From: Devosia sp.
GTDB taxonomy: Bacteria > Pseudomonadota > Alphaproteobacteria > Rhizobiales > Devosiaceae
Assembly: GCF_017307495.1 (NCBI RefSeq)
Contig: NZ_JAFKHE010000020.1
Coordinates: 80,170 to 144,169, forward strand
Length of the DNA stretch: 64,000 nucleotides
Direction: 5' to 3'
Both the position numbers and the translations under genes were made by a program. Under the pieces are notes generated by a model. That model was not told where the DNA came from and searched no databases. It was given only the letters and a program-made list of their open reading frames with translations. Positions 47,133 through 58,718 of the stretch are shown here, one piece after another (the first letter of the stretch is position 1; each line of letters starts with the position of its first letter).

Positions 47133-48950
47133 TCAGCTCGCCTTCTGGGCGCGCATCATCTTTTTGCGCTCGTTGGGATCGAGCGCGATCTTGCGCAGCC
47201 GGATCGACTTGGGCGTCACCTCGACATACTCGTCGTCGGCGATATAGCCGAGCGACTGCTCGAGCGTCAGCTTCTTGGGCGGGGTCAGGCGGACCGCCTC
47301 GTCCTTGCTGGTGGTGCGGATGTTGGTCAGCTGCTTGCCCTTGAGCGCGTTGACCTCGAGGTCGTTGTCGCGCACGTGCTCGCCGACGATCATGCCCTCG
47401 TAGATCTCATCGCCCGGATCGACCATGATGGGCCCGCGCTCCTCGAGGTTCCACAGCGCGTAGGCGACAGCCTGGCCGGTGCCGTTGGAGATGAGCACGC
47501 CGGTACGACGGCCGGGCAGCGGACCCTTGTAGGGCTGGTACTCGTGGAACAGGCGGTTGAAGATCGCGGTGCCGCGGGTGTCCGACAGCAGCTCGGGCTG
47601 GTAGCCGATGAGCGAGCGGGTCGGAACGTAGAAGCGAAGCCGCGTGCGCCCGGTGCCGGAGGGGCGCATGTCGACCAGCTCGCCCTTGCGCTCGGTGAGC
47701 TTCTGCACCACGACGCCGGAGAACTCGTCGTCGACGTCGATGATCACTTCCTCGATCGGCTCGAGGCGCTGGCCGTTCTCCTCGCGCATCACGACGCGGG
47801 GGCGGCCGATGGTGAGCTCGAAGCCTTCGCGGCGCATGTTCTCGATCAGCACCGCGAGCTGCAGTTCGCCGCGGCCGGCGACGTCGAAGCTGTCATTGTC
47901 CTCGCCCTCGGCGACGCGGATGGCGACGTTGCCCTCGGCCTCGCGCAGCAGGCGCTCGCGGATGACGCGGGACTGCACCTTGTCGCCCTCGCGGCCGGCG
48001 AGCGGGCCGTCGTTGATGCGGAAGGTGACCGACAGGGTCGGCGGGTCGATCGGCTTGGTCTGGATGGGCTCGGCCACCGAAGGGGCGCAGATGGTGTTGG
48101 CGACGGTCGAATCCGTGAGGCCCGCAATCGCCACGATGTCGCCGGCTTCGCCGATGTCGATCGGCGTGCGCTCGAGGCCGCGGAAGGCAAGAACCTTGCT
48201 GACGCGGCCCTTCTCGACTTCCTTGCCGGTGCGATCGAGGGTGTGGACCGGATCGCCGGCCTTCACCGTGCCGGAGGTGATGCGGCCGGTGAGGACACGG
48301 CCGAGGAAGGGGTTGCGCTCGATGGTGGTGACGAGCATGCGGAACGGCCCCTCTTCCACCTTGGGAGCGGGCACGTACTCGACCACCTTGTCGAGCAGCG
48401 GCGCCATCTGCTCGTCACGCGAGCCATCGGGGGTCGTTGCCATCCAGCCGTTGCGGCCCGAGCCGTAGAGGACCGGGAAGTCGAGCTGCTCGGAAGTCGC
48501 GTCGAGGGCGATGAAGAGGTCGAAGATCTCCTCCAGCACCTCGAGGTGGCGCTCGTCGGGGCGGTCGATCTTGTTGATCGCAACGATGGGGCGGAGGCCC
48601 TGGGCGAGCGCCTTGCCGAGCACGAACTTGGTCTGCGGCATCGGGCCCTCGGCGGCATCGACGAGGATCACCACGCCGTCGACCATCGAGAGGATGCGCT
48701 CCACCTCGCCGCCGAAGTCGGCGTGGCCAGGGGTATCGACGATGTTGATGCGGGTGTCTTTCCAGACCAGCGAGGTGACCTTGGCCAGGATGGTGATGCC
48801 GCGCTCACGCTCGATGTCGTTGGAATCCATGGCGCGTTCCTCGACGCGCTGGTTCTCGCGGAAGGAGCCGGACTGCTTCAGCAGGACGTCGATGAGCGTG
48901 GTCTTGCCATGGTCGACGTGGGCAATGATTGCGATGTTCCGCAAGGACAT
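47133..48950 (-). CDS. typA: Translational GTPase TypA/BipA
   Basis: 605 residues. Ribosome-associated GTPase for 50S assembly at low temperature or under stress. G motifs: AHVDHGKTTLIDVLL, GITI..DTPGHADFGGEVER and NKIDRPDERH. Domain II/III/V follow (AGDIVAIAGL, GRGELQLAVLIENMRREGFE), and the C-terminal domain ends in ALDPNERKKMMRAQKAS. The length is typical. Confidence 0.96.
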   Translation of the reverse strand: MSLRNIAIIAHVDHGKTTLIDVLLKQSGSFRENQRVEERAMDSNDIERERGITILAKVTSLVWKDTRINIVDTPGHADFGGEVERILSMVDGVVILVDAAEGPMPQTKFVLGKALAQGLRPIVAINKIDRPDERHLEVLEEIFDLFIALDATSEQLDFPVLYGSGRNGWMATTPDGSRDEQMAPLLDKVVEYVPAPKVEEGPFRMLVTTIERNPFLGRVLTGRITSGTVKAGDPVHTLDRTGKEVEKGRVSKVLAFRGLERTPIDIGEAGDIVAIAGLTDSTVANTICAPSVAEPIQTKPIDPPTLSVTFRINDGPLAGREGDKVQSRVIRERLLREAEGNVAIRVAEGEDNDSFDVAGRGELQLAVLIENMRREGFELTIGRPRVVMREENGQRLEPIEEVIIDVDDEFSGVVVQKLTERKGELVDMRPSGTGRTRLRFYVPTRSLIGYQPELLSDTRGTAIFNRLFHEYQPYKGPLPGRRTGVLISNGTGQAVAYALWNLEERGPIMVDPGDEIYEGMIVGEHVRDNDLEVNALKGKQLTNIRTTSKDEAVRLTPPKKLTLEQSLGYIADDEYVEVTPKSIRLRKIALDPNERKKMMRAQKAS

Positions 48951-49112
48951 GAGGGGGGCCGATCAGATTTCGGGGACGTATCGCGTCGCCCTTCCGAAAC
49001 GGAAACGTCTGTCCTGGAAAGGCTCCTACGCCGCGCCCCATAGCGGAGCGGAGCCGCATTCTCAAGACAATTCGCCGCATGGGAGGGTTGCCGGTGGCCG
49101 GCGGGACCGGCG

Positions 49113-51233
49113 TCAGGAGACGCGACGGAGCCTTGGTCGGTCCTCGGCGGCCAGCAGCTCGGTGACTTTGCTGGCGCTGACCGGCGGGGAGAACAGGAAG
49201 CCCTGCACCTCGTTGCAGCCCTGGGCACGGACCGCGTCGAGCTGCTCCTCGGTCTCGATGCCTTCGGCGGTGGTCGACATGCCGAGCGAGTGGCCGAGGC
49301 CGATCACGGCCTTGATGATGGCGAGGCTGTCGCCCTTGGACTTGAGATCGCGCATGAAGGAGCGGTCGATCTTGATCTTGTCGAAGGGGAAGCTGCGCAG
49401 GTAGCTCAGCGAGGAATAGCCGGTGCCGAAGTCGTCCATCGAGATGCGCACGCCGAGCGCGCGCAGGCGGTGCAGGGTCTTCAGGGTCGGCTCGTTGTCC
49501 GACAGCAGCAGTGACTCGGTGATCTCGAGCTCGAGCCGGGCCGGCGACAGGCCGGTCTCCCGCAGCGCCGCCTCGACGGTCTCGAACAGGCGCTTGTTCT
49601 TGAACTGCACGGCGGAAAGGTTGACGGCGACGCGGACGCCGGGCGGCCAGGTCGCGGCAGTGCGGCAGGCCTCGCGCAGGACCCAGTCGCCGATCTGGAC
49701 GATCAGGCCGGTCTCCTCGGCGACGGGGATGAATTCGGCCGGCGACACCACGCCGCGGTCGCTGTCCCAGCGCAGCAGGGCCTCGAGGCAGGTGATGCGG
49801 TTTTCCTTCAGGCCGACGAGCGGCTGGTACACCAGCCGGAACTCGCCGCGGGCGAGGGCGAGGCGGAGACCCGCCTCGATGGTGCGGCGCTTCTGGATGG
49901 CGGCATCCATGCCGGGCTCGAAGAAGTGATATGTCGAGCGGCCCTCGTTCTTGGCGCGGTAGAGCGCCAGGTCGGCGTTCTTCATCAGGATCTCGGCAGT
50001 GTCGCCGTCCTGGGGGGCCATGGCGATGCCGACCGAAGTGCCGATCACCAGCTGGTGGCCATCGATGGTGAAAGGGTTCGACATGGCCTTGACGATGCGA
50101 TCGGCGATCGCGGCGGCCTCGCCGGGAGACTGGATGTCGCGCAGCAGCAGGGCAAACTCGTCGCCACCGAGGCGCGCCAGCACGTCGTCCTCGCGCGTCG
50201 CGCCCCACAGCCGGGCCGAAACCTGCTGCAGCAGCTTGTCGCCGAGCGAGTGGCCGAGCGTGTCGTTGACGGCCTTGAAGTGGTCGAGGTCGATGCACAG
50301 CACCGCGATGCGGTCGCCGCGCTCGAGCCCGGGCTCGGCGGCCGCCATCTCCTCGAGGAACTGAACCCGGTTGGGCAGCTGCGTCAGCGCGTCGTGGCGG
50401 GCGAGGTGGCGGATGCGCTCCTCGTGCTGGCGCTGCTCGGTGATGTCCTCGTGCGTGGTGACCCAGCCGCCATCCTTCATCGGATGGTGCTGCATCATGA
50501 TGGTGCGGCCGTCGAGCTCGTGGATGGTCTTGCCGTATTCACCGCGCGCGATCATCTCGCGGCGCCAGCTGATGTAGGCGTCGCGGTTGACGCCGGCCTG
50601 CATGCCCTCGTCGAACAGGTAGCCCAGGATGTCGTCGAGCTGCGTGCCCGGCTTCAGCAGGTGCTCGGGCAGGTTGTAGATGCGCTGGTAGGGCTGGTTG
50701 CAGATGACGAGCCGGCCCCGGGCGTCATACATGCACAGGCCCTGCGAGATGTTGTTGACCGCTGCGTCAAGGCGGATGTTCTGGCGCTCGAGCTCGCGCT
50801 TGCGGCGCTGGATGATCTCGGTAGAGGCGATTTCCTCTGTGACGTCCTCATGCGTCACCACCCAGCCAAGACCGGGGGAGAAGACGTGCGCGGTCTCGAT
50901 CCAGCGGTCCCCGGAGACGAGCTCGCGCACCTTGGCGCGAGCGCCGCCGCGGTTGTTCAGCAGTTCGCGCTTGTAGCCGGCGAGGAATTCCTCCGGCGTC
51001 TGGTCGGGATGATTGCCCAGTTCGCGCGAGAGCCGGACGATGGCCTCGAGCGTCATGCCCTTGCGCACGCGCTTGCGCGAGAAGCCGTAGATGTCGAGGT
51101 AGTGCTGGTTGAACATGACCAGCTTGAACTGCGGCGACCAGACGCAAAAGCCATAAGGCACGGCCTGCAGCGCGGCATCGAGAAGCAGCGCGTCGGCGGC
51201 CTTGCGAACGGAATCGACTGCTGCTGCCTTCAC
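49113..51233 (-). CDS. PAS-PAS-GGDEF-EAL cyclic-di-GMP protein
   Basis: 706 residues: two PAS_7-type domains (about 18-140 and 150-270), a GGDEF domain (about 280-440) with an intact GGDEF active site (ARLGGDEFAL), and an EAL domain (about 455-695). The EAL domain has LEALLRW, the DDFGTGYSS metal site and KIDRSFM. Both halves look active, so it may make and degrade c-di-GMP, with the PAS domains setting the balance. There is no membrane segment, so it is probably a cytosolic sensor. The start has M-K-A-A-A; the ribosome-binding site is poor. Confidence 0.92.
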   Translation of the reverse strand: MKAAAVDSVRKAADALLLDAALQAVPYGFCVWSPQFKLVMFNQHYLDIYGFSRKRVRKGMTLEAIVRLSRELGNHPDQTPEEFLAGYKRELLNNRGGARAKVRELVSGDRWIETAHVFSPGLGWVVTHEDVTEEIASTEIIQRRKRELERQNIRLDAAVNNISQGLCMYDARGRLVICNQPYQRIYNLPEHLLKPGTQLDDILGYLFDEGMQAGVNRDAYISWRREMIARGEYGKTIHELDGRTIMMQHHPMKDGGWVTTHEDITEQRQHEERIRHLARHDALTQLPNRVQFLEEMAAAEPGLERGDRIAVLCIDLDHFKAVNDTLGHSLGDKLLQQVSARLWGATREDDVLARLGGDEFALLLRDIQSPGEAAAIADRIVKAMSNPFTIDGHQLVIGTSVGIAMAPQDGDTAEILMKNADLALYRAKNEGRSTYHFFEPGMDAAIQKRRTIEAGLRLALARGEFRLVYQPLVGLKENRITCLEALLRWDSDRGVVSPAEFIPVAEETGLIVQIGDWVLREACRTAATWPPGVRVAVNLSAVQFKNKRLFETVEAALRETGLSPARLELEITESLLLSDNEPTLKTLHRLRALGVRISMDDFGTGYSSLSYLRSFPFDKIKIDRSFMRDLKSKGDSLAIIKAVIGLGHSLGMSTTAEGIETEEQLDAVRAQGCNEVQGFLFSPPVSASKVTELLAAEDRPRLRRVS

Positions 51234-51357
51234 TTCTGTTCCGGCCCCACCCCAAAAACCCAGCTGGCGACGCTAGTGGGGGCGAGTTAAGAACGCTTTA
51301 AGTAGAGAGGGCGGGATTGCTCCGGACGATCATTCGAAACGACGTTGAAAGCAGTGG

Positions 51358-51381
51358 CGCCCGCGTCGGGTGACGCGGGCG
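51358..51381 (-). terminator. Probable terminator of argG
   Basis: Perfect 10-bp stem CGCCCGCGTC/GACGCGGGCG with a 4-nt loop, 20 nt after the argG stop. On the minus strand it is followed by CCACTGCTTTC, a weak U-tract. Confidence 0.6.
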
Positions 51382-51400
51382 TCCAGTATCGGCCTCGTCG

Positions 51401-52627
<1,227 letters not shown>

Positions 52628-52730
52628 TGCAACGCTTCCGAGAGGGCGCGAGGGGCGCGCCGAGGGGGCCGAGCGGCCCGGAAATCGGCGCGCACCCTAG
52701 TGAAGGCAGCCTGGAAGCGCAACCTCGGCG

Positions 52731-53219
52731 CTAGGCGGGCTTCAGCATCACATAATCGGTAAACCGGTATGGGCCCATCTGCACGGGCACATGCTTCTCG
52801 ATCTCGAAGCCCTGCGAGCGGTAGAAGGCGATGGCCGGGGCGTTGCCGTCATTGACGTAGAGGGCGACCGGCAGGTCGGGGCCGAAATGGGCGCGGGCGA
52901 CAGCGATCATGGCCTTGCCGAGGCCGAGCCCGCGGGCCTCGGCGAGCAGGTAGAGCTTCTTGATCCAGACGCGCCCGTCGGCGCGATAGGCCGAGGCAAA
53001 GCCGAGGTCGCGGCCGTTCGCGGTTGCCAGCCAGTAGTGATGGTGGCGCTCCGAGATGTCGGCCGCGAGCGTTCGCAGGTCGTAGATCTCGGCCAGCATG
53101 CCGGGAATGCGATCGGCGGGCAGGATGCCGGCGAAGGCCTCGGGCCAGATGCGATAGGCGAGGTCGGCGACGCGCGGCAGGTCGCGCTGGTCGATCGGCG
53201 TAATCGTCGGTTCGGTCAT
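52731..53219 (-). CDS. GNAT-family N-acetyltransferase
   Basis: 162 residues. The acetyl-CoA site is in KKLYLLAEARGLGLGKAMI (R/Q-x-x-G-x-G/A), followed by LYVNDGNAPAIAFYRSQGFE. The substrate is unknown. ATG 53219 (MTEPTITPID) is chosen; a longer frame to 53291 has no support. It is divergent from rlmJ. Confidence 0.85.
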   Translation of the reverse strand: MTEPTITPIDQRDLPRVADLAYRIWPEAFAGILPADRIPGMLAEIYDLRTLAADISERHHHYWLATANGRDLGFASAYRADGRVWIKKLYLLAEARGLGLGKAMIAVARAHFGPDLPVALYVNDGNAPAIAFYRSQGFEIEKHVPVQMGPYRFTDYVMLKPA

Positions 53220-53395
53220 GGTGCGGATTTGACCCGCGACCGATGGGGCTGGCAAGCGCATTCGCGCCGTGTCAAAGACGGGGCAACGCAACCGGTATCG
53301 CCAATGTCCGTCCCCCTGCCAGATCCTGCCGTCATACTCGTCGTCGCCGCTCCTGCGGTGACCATGCGGCTGTCGGCGCGCGCCGGGGCGACGCG

Positions 53396-54247
53396 ATGAA
53401 CTACTCGCACGCCTTCCATGCCGGGAACTTTGCCGATGTGATGAAGCACATCGTCCTCGCCCGGCTCGTCGAATACCTGAAGAAGAAGGACTCGGCCTTC
53501 CGGGTCATCGACACCCATGCCGGGATCGGGCGCTACGATCTCACCGGCGAGATCGCCAAGCGCTCGCCGGAATGGGTGGACGGCGTCGGCCGGCTGCTCA
53601 GGACGCCGTTGCCGCAGAAGGCGCAGGCGCTGGTCGAACCGTATCTCAACGTCATCCGCGAGCTGAACCCCGGGGGTGGGGTCGAGATCTATCCGGGTTC
53701 GCCGCTGCTGGTGCGAAAGCTGTTCCGGCCGCAGGATCGCCTCTCGGCGCTGGAACTGCATCCCGAATACGCCAAGCGCCTCGGCATCCTGTTCGAGGGC
53801 GACGTGCAGGTGCGGGTGATCCATCTCGACGGCTGGCTGGCGCTCAACGCGCACGTGCCGCCCAAGGAGAAGCGCGGGCTGGTGCTGGTCGACCCGCCAT
53901 TCGAGGAAAAGGGCGAGTTCGACCGCATGGTCGACGGGCTGGTGAAGGCGCACAAGAAGTTCGCCGGCGGCATCTATGCGCTGTGGTATCCGCTCAAGGA
54001 CACGCGCGCCGTGCACGACTTCGTCTCGGCACTGCACGGCACCGGCATCCCGAAGATGCTGCGCGCCGAGGTCTCGATCCGACCGGCGTCGAACCCGCCG
54101 CGGCTGCATGGCTCTGGCCTGATCCTCGTCAACCCGCCGTTCACGCTCGAGGGCGAATTGCGCATCCTGCTGCCAGCGCTGGCGCAACTGCTCGGCGATC
54201 CGGGGCTGGGGCGGCACAAGCTCGAGTGGATCCGCGGCGAAGCGTAG
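53396..54247 (+). CDS. rlmJ: 23S rRNA (adenine2030-N6)-methyltransferase RlmJ
   Basis: 283 residues. RlmJ opening MNYSHAFHAGNFADVMKH, a SAM-binding VIDTHAGIGRYDL, and the catalytic N6-adenine motif DPPFE. The later IYALWYPLKD and LHGSGLILVNPPF are typical. It methylates A2030 in 23S rRNA. The start at 53396 fits the conserved start. Confidence 0.95.
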   Translation: MNYSHAFHAGNFADVMKHIVLARLVEYLKKKDSAFRVIDTHAGIGRYDLTGEIAKRSPEWVDGVGRLLRTPLPQKAQALVEPYLNVIRELNPGGGVEIYPGSPLLVRKLFRPQDRLSALELHPEYAKRLGILFEGDVQVRVIHLDGWLALNAHVPPKEKRGLVLVDPPFEEKGEFDRMVDGLVKAHKKFAGGIYALWYPLKDTRAVHDFVSALHGTGIPKMLRAEVSIRPASNPPRLHGSGLILVNPPFTLEGELRILLPALAQLLGDPGLGRHKLEWIRGEA

Positions 54248-54264
54248 CGCGGCGGCGAGTCGTC

Positions 54265-54963
54265 TCAGCCGATCGCCGCCACCAGCGGCAGGACTTCGGC
54301 AACGCGGGGCAGGCGGCGGAAGCGAGCGCTGCCCGTCGGGTCGTCGGCGAGATCGAGCGACCAGACGTGCTCGGAAGGCACGTGGACGGCCCAGGCGCCG
54401 GCGGCGAGGGCCGGAAGCACGTCGGCGCGCATCGAGTTGCCGACCATCATGGCGCGGTCCGGCCCATTGCCGTGGCGGGAAAAGATGCGCTCGTAGACCG
54501 CCTCGGTCTTGTCGGAGACGATCTCGATCTCGTCGAAGAACGGCAGGAGGCCCGAGGCGGCGAGCTTGCGCTCCTGGTCGACGAGATCGCCGCGGGTGAC
54601 GACGAGCAGCTTATGTGCCGGCTTCAGCGCCTCGAGCGTCTCCTGCACACCGGGGAAGGGATCGACCGGGTGGGTCAGCATGGCCCGTCCCAGCGTCATG
54701 ATCTCGCCGATCAGGCTCGCGGGCAGGCGGCCCCCGGTTGCGGCCAGGGCTGCCTCGATCATTGACAGGGTGAAGCTCTTCACGCCGAAGCCGTAGAGGC
54801 CGACATTGGCGATCTCGGTATCATGCAGCAGCCGCTCGGTCTCGCCGCGTGGCGCGCGGTCGGCGAGCAGCTCTGAGAACCGTTCCTTGGTGGCGACGAA
54901 GTACTTCTCGTGGTGCCACAGGGTGTCGTCGGCATCAAAGCCGATGGTGGTGAGGTTCGGCAT
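54265..54963 (-). CDS. HAD-family hydrolase
   Basis: 232 residues. Motif I FDADDTLW (D10 nucleophile, D12), motif II in LLVVTRGDL, the Lys in a DKTE segment and motif IV in MMVGNSMRADVL. The cap is helical. Probably a phosphatase of a small metabolite; the substrate is unknown. 3 nt separate its start from the stop of the sulfotransferase gene, so it is in the rlmN operon. Confidence 0.87.
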   Translation of the reverse strand: MPNLTTIGFDADDTLWHHEKYFVATKERFSELLADRAPRGETERLLHDTEIANVGLYGFGVKSFTLSMIEAALAATGGRLPASLIGEIMTLGRAMLTHPVDPFPGVQETLEALKPAHKLLVVTRGDLVDQERKLAASGLLPFFDEIEIVSDKTEAVYERIFSRHGNGPDRAMMVGNSMRADVLPALAAGAWAVHVPSEHVWSLDLADDPTGSARFRRLPRVAEVLPLVAAIG

Positions 54964-54966
54964 CTC

Positions 54967-56721
54967 TCAGCCGCGATCCAGTTCGGCGTGCAACGGCGCC
55001 AGCAGCTCGCCGTAGCGCGCGGCGATGCCGATCGAGCTGCGGCTGATGGGGGAGCGGACCTGCACGGCGCTGGCAGTGTGCACCGGACGCTCGGTGCGGT
55101 GGAAGTCGAGGCATTCGGGGCGGAAGTCGAGGCCACAGTGGGCCAGCAGCCGGCGCGTCTCGCCCTCCTGGTCCTCGACCAGCTGTTCGTAGGAGATGTC
55201 GTGCATGCGGCCGGGCAGGACGCGACGCCAGTGCGCCATCAGCTTCTGGTAGAGCCGGTGATAGTGGCCGATGTCGCCGAGATCGTAGGCATAGCCGAGG
55301 TGCGAGCTGAAATAGTTGCGCCAGATCGAGACCGAGGTGTCGGCCGGGTCGCGGACGCAGTGGATGATCCGGGCCTCGGGCAGGCAGAGGGCGATGAAGC
55401 CGATCAGCATGAAGTTGCCCGGCATCTTGTCGGTGATGAAGCGGGCCTCGGGGGCATAGGCGCGCAGCCGATCGAGATAGTTGCGGCCCAGTCGGGCGAG
55501 GCCGGCATCGCCGAGGTCGGCGAGCAACTGCGGATAGTGGATCGGGCGGCGGGTCGTGCTGTTGATCACCAGATCGCGCAGCAGCGGCAGCTCGCCGGCG
55601 CCGGTGACGTCGGGGTGGCTGGCAAGGATTTGCTCGACGAGGGTGGTGCCGGAGCGCGGCATGCCGAGCACGAAGATCGGCGTCGGATCCGGAACGCCGT
55701 GGCCCGCCCGGGCGGCCAGCAGCTCCGGGGTGAAGGTCGCTTCGATCTCGACGAAGGCGGCCTCGGAGTCGGCGCGGTCGTAGCTGTAGCCGGCGCGGCG
55801 CAGCCGGTTGGCGGCGTCAAGATAGTGGAAGGCGCGGGGGTAGTCGCCGGCATCCTCGAAGGCCTTGCCGAGGGCGAAGCCAAGGTGCATGCGCTGGTCG
55901 TCGGACGTTGCGGTTGCCTCGAAGCGCGCCACTTTTTCGGCGAGCGCGCCCGATTCGGCGTCGAGCCGGCCAAGCAGGCGCTCGAAGGCAGTATTGCCCG
56001 GCGCCAGCGCCAGCGCCTTGCGGTAATGCGCGATGGCGGGTTGGCGCTTGCCGAAGGCGGCGAGGGTATTGCCGAGGTCCGCGTGCAGCCACGCGTTGCC
56101 GGGCTGCAGCGCGATGGCGCGTTCGAGCGCGCTGACCGCCGCGGCGAAATCGCCCAGCGCGTCCTGCACGAGGCCGATGGTCCGATGTGCTTCGGCAAGG
56201 TTGGGCTGGAGGCGGACGGCCTCTTCCGCCGCGACGAGGGCTTCGCGCGGGCGGCCGAGTTTTTCGAGCGCGAGGGCGAGACCGGCATGGGCCTCGGCCA
56301 TGGCGGGACGTAGCGCCGTGACCCGGCGATAGAGCGGCTCGGCCCCGGCGGCGTCACCTTCGCGTTGAAGGAGGTTGGCGAGGTTGACGAGCGCCTCGGG
56401 GGCATCGGGCTTGAGTTCGAGCGCCCGTTGCAGGTGCCGTCGGGCGTCGTCGCCGCGTCCCTCGTTGAGGTAGGCAACGGCGAGGTTGGAGTGGCTCGAC
56501 ACATCGTCGGGTGCGAGCGCCAGGGTACGCGACAACAGTTCGATGGCGCGACGGCGGTCGCCGCGCTGCAGGGCCACCGCGCCGGCGAGACCCATGGCCT
56601 GGGCATCACGCGGGTTCTGCCGCAGCAGGGTTTCCAGCATCGCGGCGCCGAGCACCGTTTCGCCCCGACGCAGATGCGCGAGCGCGTCGGCGACGGTGGG
56701 GCGGGCGGCGGGCCGGTTCAT
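54967..56721 (-). CDS. TPR-sulfotransferase fusion protein
   Basis: 584 residues. The N-terminal half is a run of about seven TPRs (first [20 protein letters not shown], later [20 protein letters not shown]). A sulfotransferase domain follows from about 345: [14 protein letters not shown] (5'-phosphosulfate-binding loop) and a 3'-phosphate-binding segment [18 protein letters not shown]. The family transfers sulfate from PAPS; the acceptor is unknown. It overlaps rlmN by 4 nt (ATGA) and is followed by a HAD gene after 3 nt, so all three are one transcript. The frame continues upstream through rlmN, but this is not coding. Confidence 0.88.
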   Translation of the reverse strand: MNRPAARPTVADALAHLRRGETVLGAAMLETLLRQNPRDAQAMGLAGAVALQRGDRRRAIELLSRTLALAPDDVSSHSNLAVAYLNEGRGDDARRHLQRALELKPDAPEALVNLANLLQREGDAAGAEPLYRRVTALRPAMAEAHAGLALALEKLGRPREALVAAEEAVRLQPNLAEAHRTIGLVQDALGDFAAAVSALERAIALQPGNAWLHADLGNTLAAFGKRQPAIAHYRKALALAPGNTAFERLLGRLDAESGALAEKVARFEATATSDDQRMHLGFALGKAFEDAGDYPRAFHYLDAANRLRRAGYSYDRADSEAAFVEIEATFTPELLAARAGHGVPDPTPIFVLGMPRSGTTLVEQILASHPDVTGAGELPLLRDLVINSTTRRPIHYPQLLADLGDAGLARLGRNYLDRLRAYAPEARFITDKMPGNFMLIGFIALCLPEARIIHCVRDPADTSVSIWRNYFSSHLGYAYDLGDIGHYHRLYQKLMAHWRRVLPGRMHDISYEQLVEDQEGETRRLLAHCGLDFRPECLDFHRTERPVHTASAVQVRSPISRSSIGIAARYGELLAPLHAELDRG

Positions 56722-57941
56722 GCGGTCAGCGCGTCGCGCTCTTTTTTCGACAGCCGCTCGCTGGCGCTCTTCAGCTGCCCGCAGGCGGCGAAGATGTCGC
56801 GGCCGCGCGGGGTGCGGACGGGCGAGGCATAGCCGGCGCGGTTGACGATGTCGGCGAACTGCTCGATGCGCGAGGAGGTCGAACACTCGTAATTGGTGCC
56901 CGGCCAGGGGTTGAACGGGATCAGGTTGATCTTGGCCGGGATGCCGGCGAGCAGGCGGACCAGTTCGCGGGCATCGGCGTCGGAATCGTTGATGTCGCGC
57001 AGCATCACGTATTCGAAGGTGATGCGGCGGGCGTTCGACAGGCCAGGATAGTTGCGGCAGGCCTCGATCAGCTCTTTCAGCGGGTACTTCTTGTTGATCG
57101 GCACGAGCAGGTCGCGCAGGTCGTCGCGCACGGCATGCAGCGAAATGGCCAGCATGACGCCGATCTCGGAGCCGGTCGGCTCGATGAACGGGACGACGCC
57201 GGAAGTCGAGAGCGTGATGCGGCGCTTGCTCAGCGAGATGCCGGCCTCGTCCGAGGCGATCAGCAGGGCCTGCCTGACGTTCTCGTAGTTGTAGAGCGGC
57301 TCGCCCATGCCCATCATCACGATATTGGTGATGGCGCGGCTGTCGCCTTCCGAGCCGCCCGAGCCGCGCGGCGCGGGCACGAGACCGTCGGTGGGGCGCA
57401 CGCCGCCGGGGAAATCGCCGAGGCGTTCGCGCGCCATCAGCACCTGGCCGAGGATCTCGCCGGCGGTGAGGTTCCGGACCAGCTTCTGCGTGCCGGTGTG
57501 GCAGAAGGAACAGGTCAGGGAACACCCCACCTGGGAAGAGACACAGAGTGTCCCGCGGTCTTCCTCGGGGATGTACACGGTCTCGACATCGACCGGAGGC
57601 AGCAGCGGGTTCTTGGGGTCGCGGAAGCGGAACAGCCACTTGCGGGTGCCATCGATCGACACCTGCTCGGTGACGATCTCGGGCCGGTCGAGCAGGAAGG
57701 TGTCAGCCAGCTTCTGGCGAAAACCCTTCTGGATGTTGGTCATCCGGTCAAAGTCGGTGACGCCGTTGTGGTAGATCCAGTTCCACAGCTGGGAGGCGCG
57801 CATCTTGGCCTCGCGCTCGTCGAGGCCGATGCCCATCAGCGTGTCGCGCAGCTCTGGCTTCATCAGGCCGACAAGCGATTGCCGCCCCGGGCGGGGGCGG
57901 TCGGCATGGGCATGATAGTCGAGGTCGAGGACGATACTCAT
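56718..57941 (-). CDS. rlmN: Dual-specificity RNA methyltransferase RlmN
   Basis: 407 residues. Radical-SAM enzyme that makes m2A2503 in 23S rRNA and m2A37 in some tRNAs. The cluster motif is [17 protein letters not shown] comes just before it and the reactive Cys is in FAACGQL near the end. The [13 protein letters not shown] and STSGVVPFI segments are characteristic. ATG 57941 begins [10 protein letters not shown]. It overlaps the TPR-sulfotransferase gene by 4 nt. Confidence 0.96.
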   Translation of the reverse strand: MSIVLDLDYHAHADRPRPGRQSLVGLMKPELRDTLMGIGLDEREAKMRASQLWNWIYHNGVTDFDRMTNIQKGFRQKLADTFLLDRPEIVTEQVSIDGTRKWLFRFRDPKNPLLPPVDVETVYIPEEDRGTLCVSSQVGCSLTCSFCHTGTQKLVRNLTAGEILGQVLMARERLGDFPGGVRPTDGLVPAPRGSGGSEGDSRAITNIVMMGMGEPLYNYENVRQALLIASDEAGISLSKRRITLSTSGVVPFIEPTGSEIGVMLAISLHAVRDDLRDLLVPINKKYPLKELIEACRNYPGLSNARRITFEYVMLRDINDSDADARELVRLLAGIPAKINLIPFNPWPGTNYECSTSSRIEQFADIVNRAGYASPVRTPRGRDIFAACGQLKSASERLSKKERDALTA

Positions 57942-58077
57942 GGTGCGGGCGGCTTTCTCAGCGGGCGCAGTAGTGAGCGCGGCCCATAACATAGTAGCAT
58001 GGATCGCGCAAAGAAGGGCTCACGCGAACGTGGCATGCGCTCGGCGAGGTCTCATGGCCGAGGCGCAACCCGCCAGG

Positions 58078-58587
58078 TTAGCCGGCGCAGTTCTCGATGG
58101 CGCGGGAGGCGGCGGTGGCGCCCGAGAGCGAGAAGGTCTCGGTGATGCGGATGCCCTTGTCCGAGGTCCCCTCGATGACCACGGTCGAGCCGGCCCGCAG
58201 GGCTCCGGCAAGCTTGTCGTTCTGGCTGGGATCGAGCAGCCAGGCGGCGTCCTTGTCGGTGAAGAGCTCGAAACTCTGGCCGCTGACGGAGACGGTGGCG
58301 GGGGTATCGGGCGCGAAGGTGAAGCCGGCGACGAGGTTCAGTTCGTTGCGCACGGATTCCGAGGGCCGGTTGGTGAGGTAGAGCCAGGCCGCGGTGAAAT
58401 CATCGGGACTGGGTGTGACCTCGGTCGGCTTGCTCAGCGCGAAACAGACCGGGCCGGTGGACTCGGTCGCCGAATAGGCGGTCCAGTCGCGATACTCGCC
58501 CAACAGCTTGACCGACTGGGCAAGGGCAGTCCCCGACAGCATCGGCACAAGCAGGGCAGCGATGACGGCAGGGGAGCGGAAAAGCAT
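58078..58587 (-). CDS. IalB-family periplasmic protein (second of a tandem pair)
   Basis: 169 residues with a signal peptide (AVIAALLVPMLSGTALAQS). The invasion-associated-locus-B pattern is LLGEYRDWTAYSA, then PVCFALSKPTEV, WLYLTNRPSESVRNEL and a C-terminal cysteine in IENCAG, which probably pairs with the earlier one. The function is unknown outside Bartonella, where IalB is linked to erythrocyte entry; here it is probably a general envelope protein. The gene next to it is a diverged paralogue. Confidence 0.85.
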   Translation of the reverse strand: MLFRSPAVIAALLVPMLSGTALAQSVKLLGEYRDWTAYSATESTGPVCFALSKPTEVTPSPDDFTAAWLYLTNRPSESVRNELNLVAGFTFAPDTPATVSVSGQSFELFTDKDAAWLLDPSQNDKLAGALRAGSTVVIEGTSDKGIRITETFSLSGATAASRAIENCAG

Positions 58588-58718
58588 CGGCAATCGTCTC
58601 GGTTCGGCGGTCGGTAGCCGGCGGAACGGGCGCCGTCCACCGACCCCGATCACGGCTCTGAATTGGTCGCGCTCTCGAACCGGGAAAGTCGGCAACCCTC
58701 CCTGAAAACGCTCCGCCA

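Noticed and set aside
46989..49043. 684-codon plus-strand open frame over typA
   Set aside because: Antisense shadow of typA, beginning in a repeat.
56722..57639. Upstream extension of the TPR-sulfotransferase frame
   Set aside because: The frame is open through rlmN in another phase, but its sequence has no domain. The ATG at 56721 overlaps the rlmN stop and starts the TPR region.
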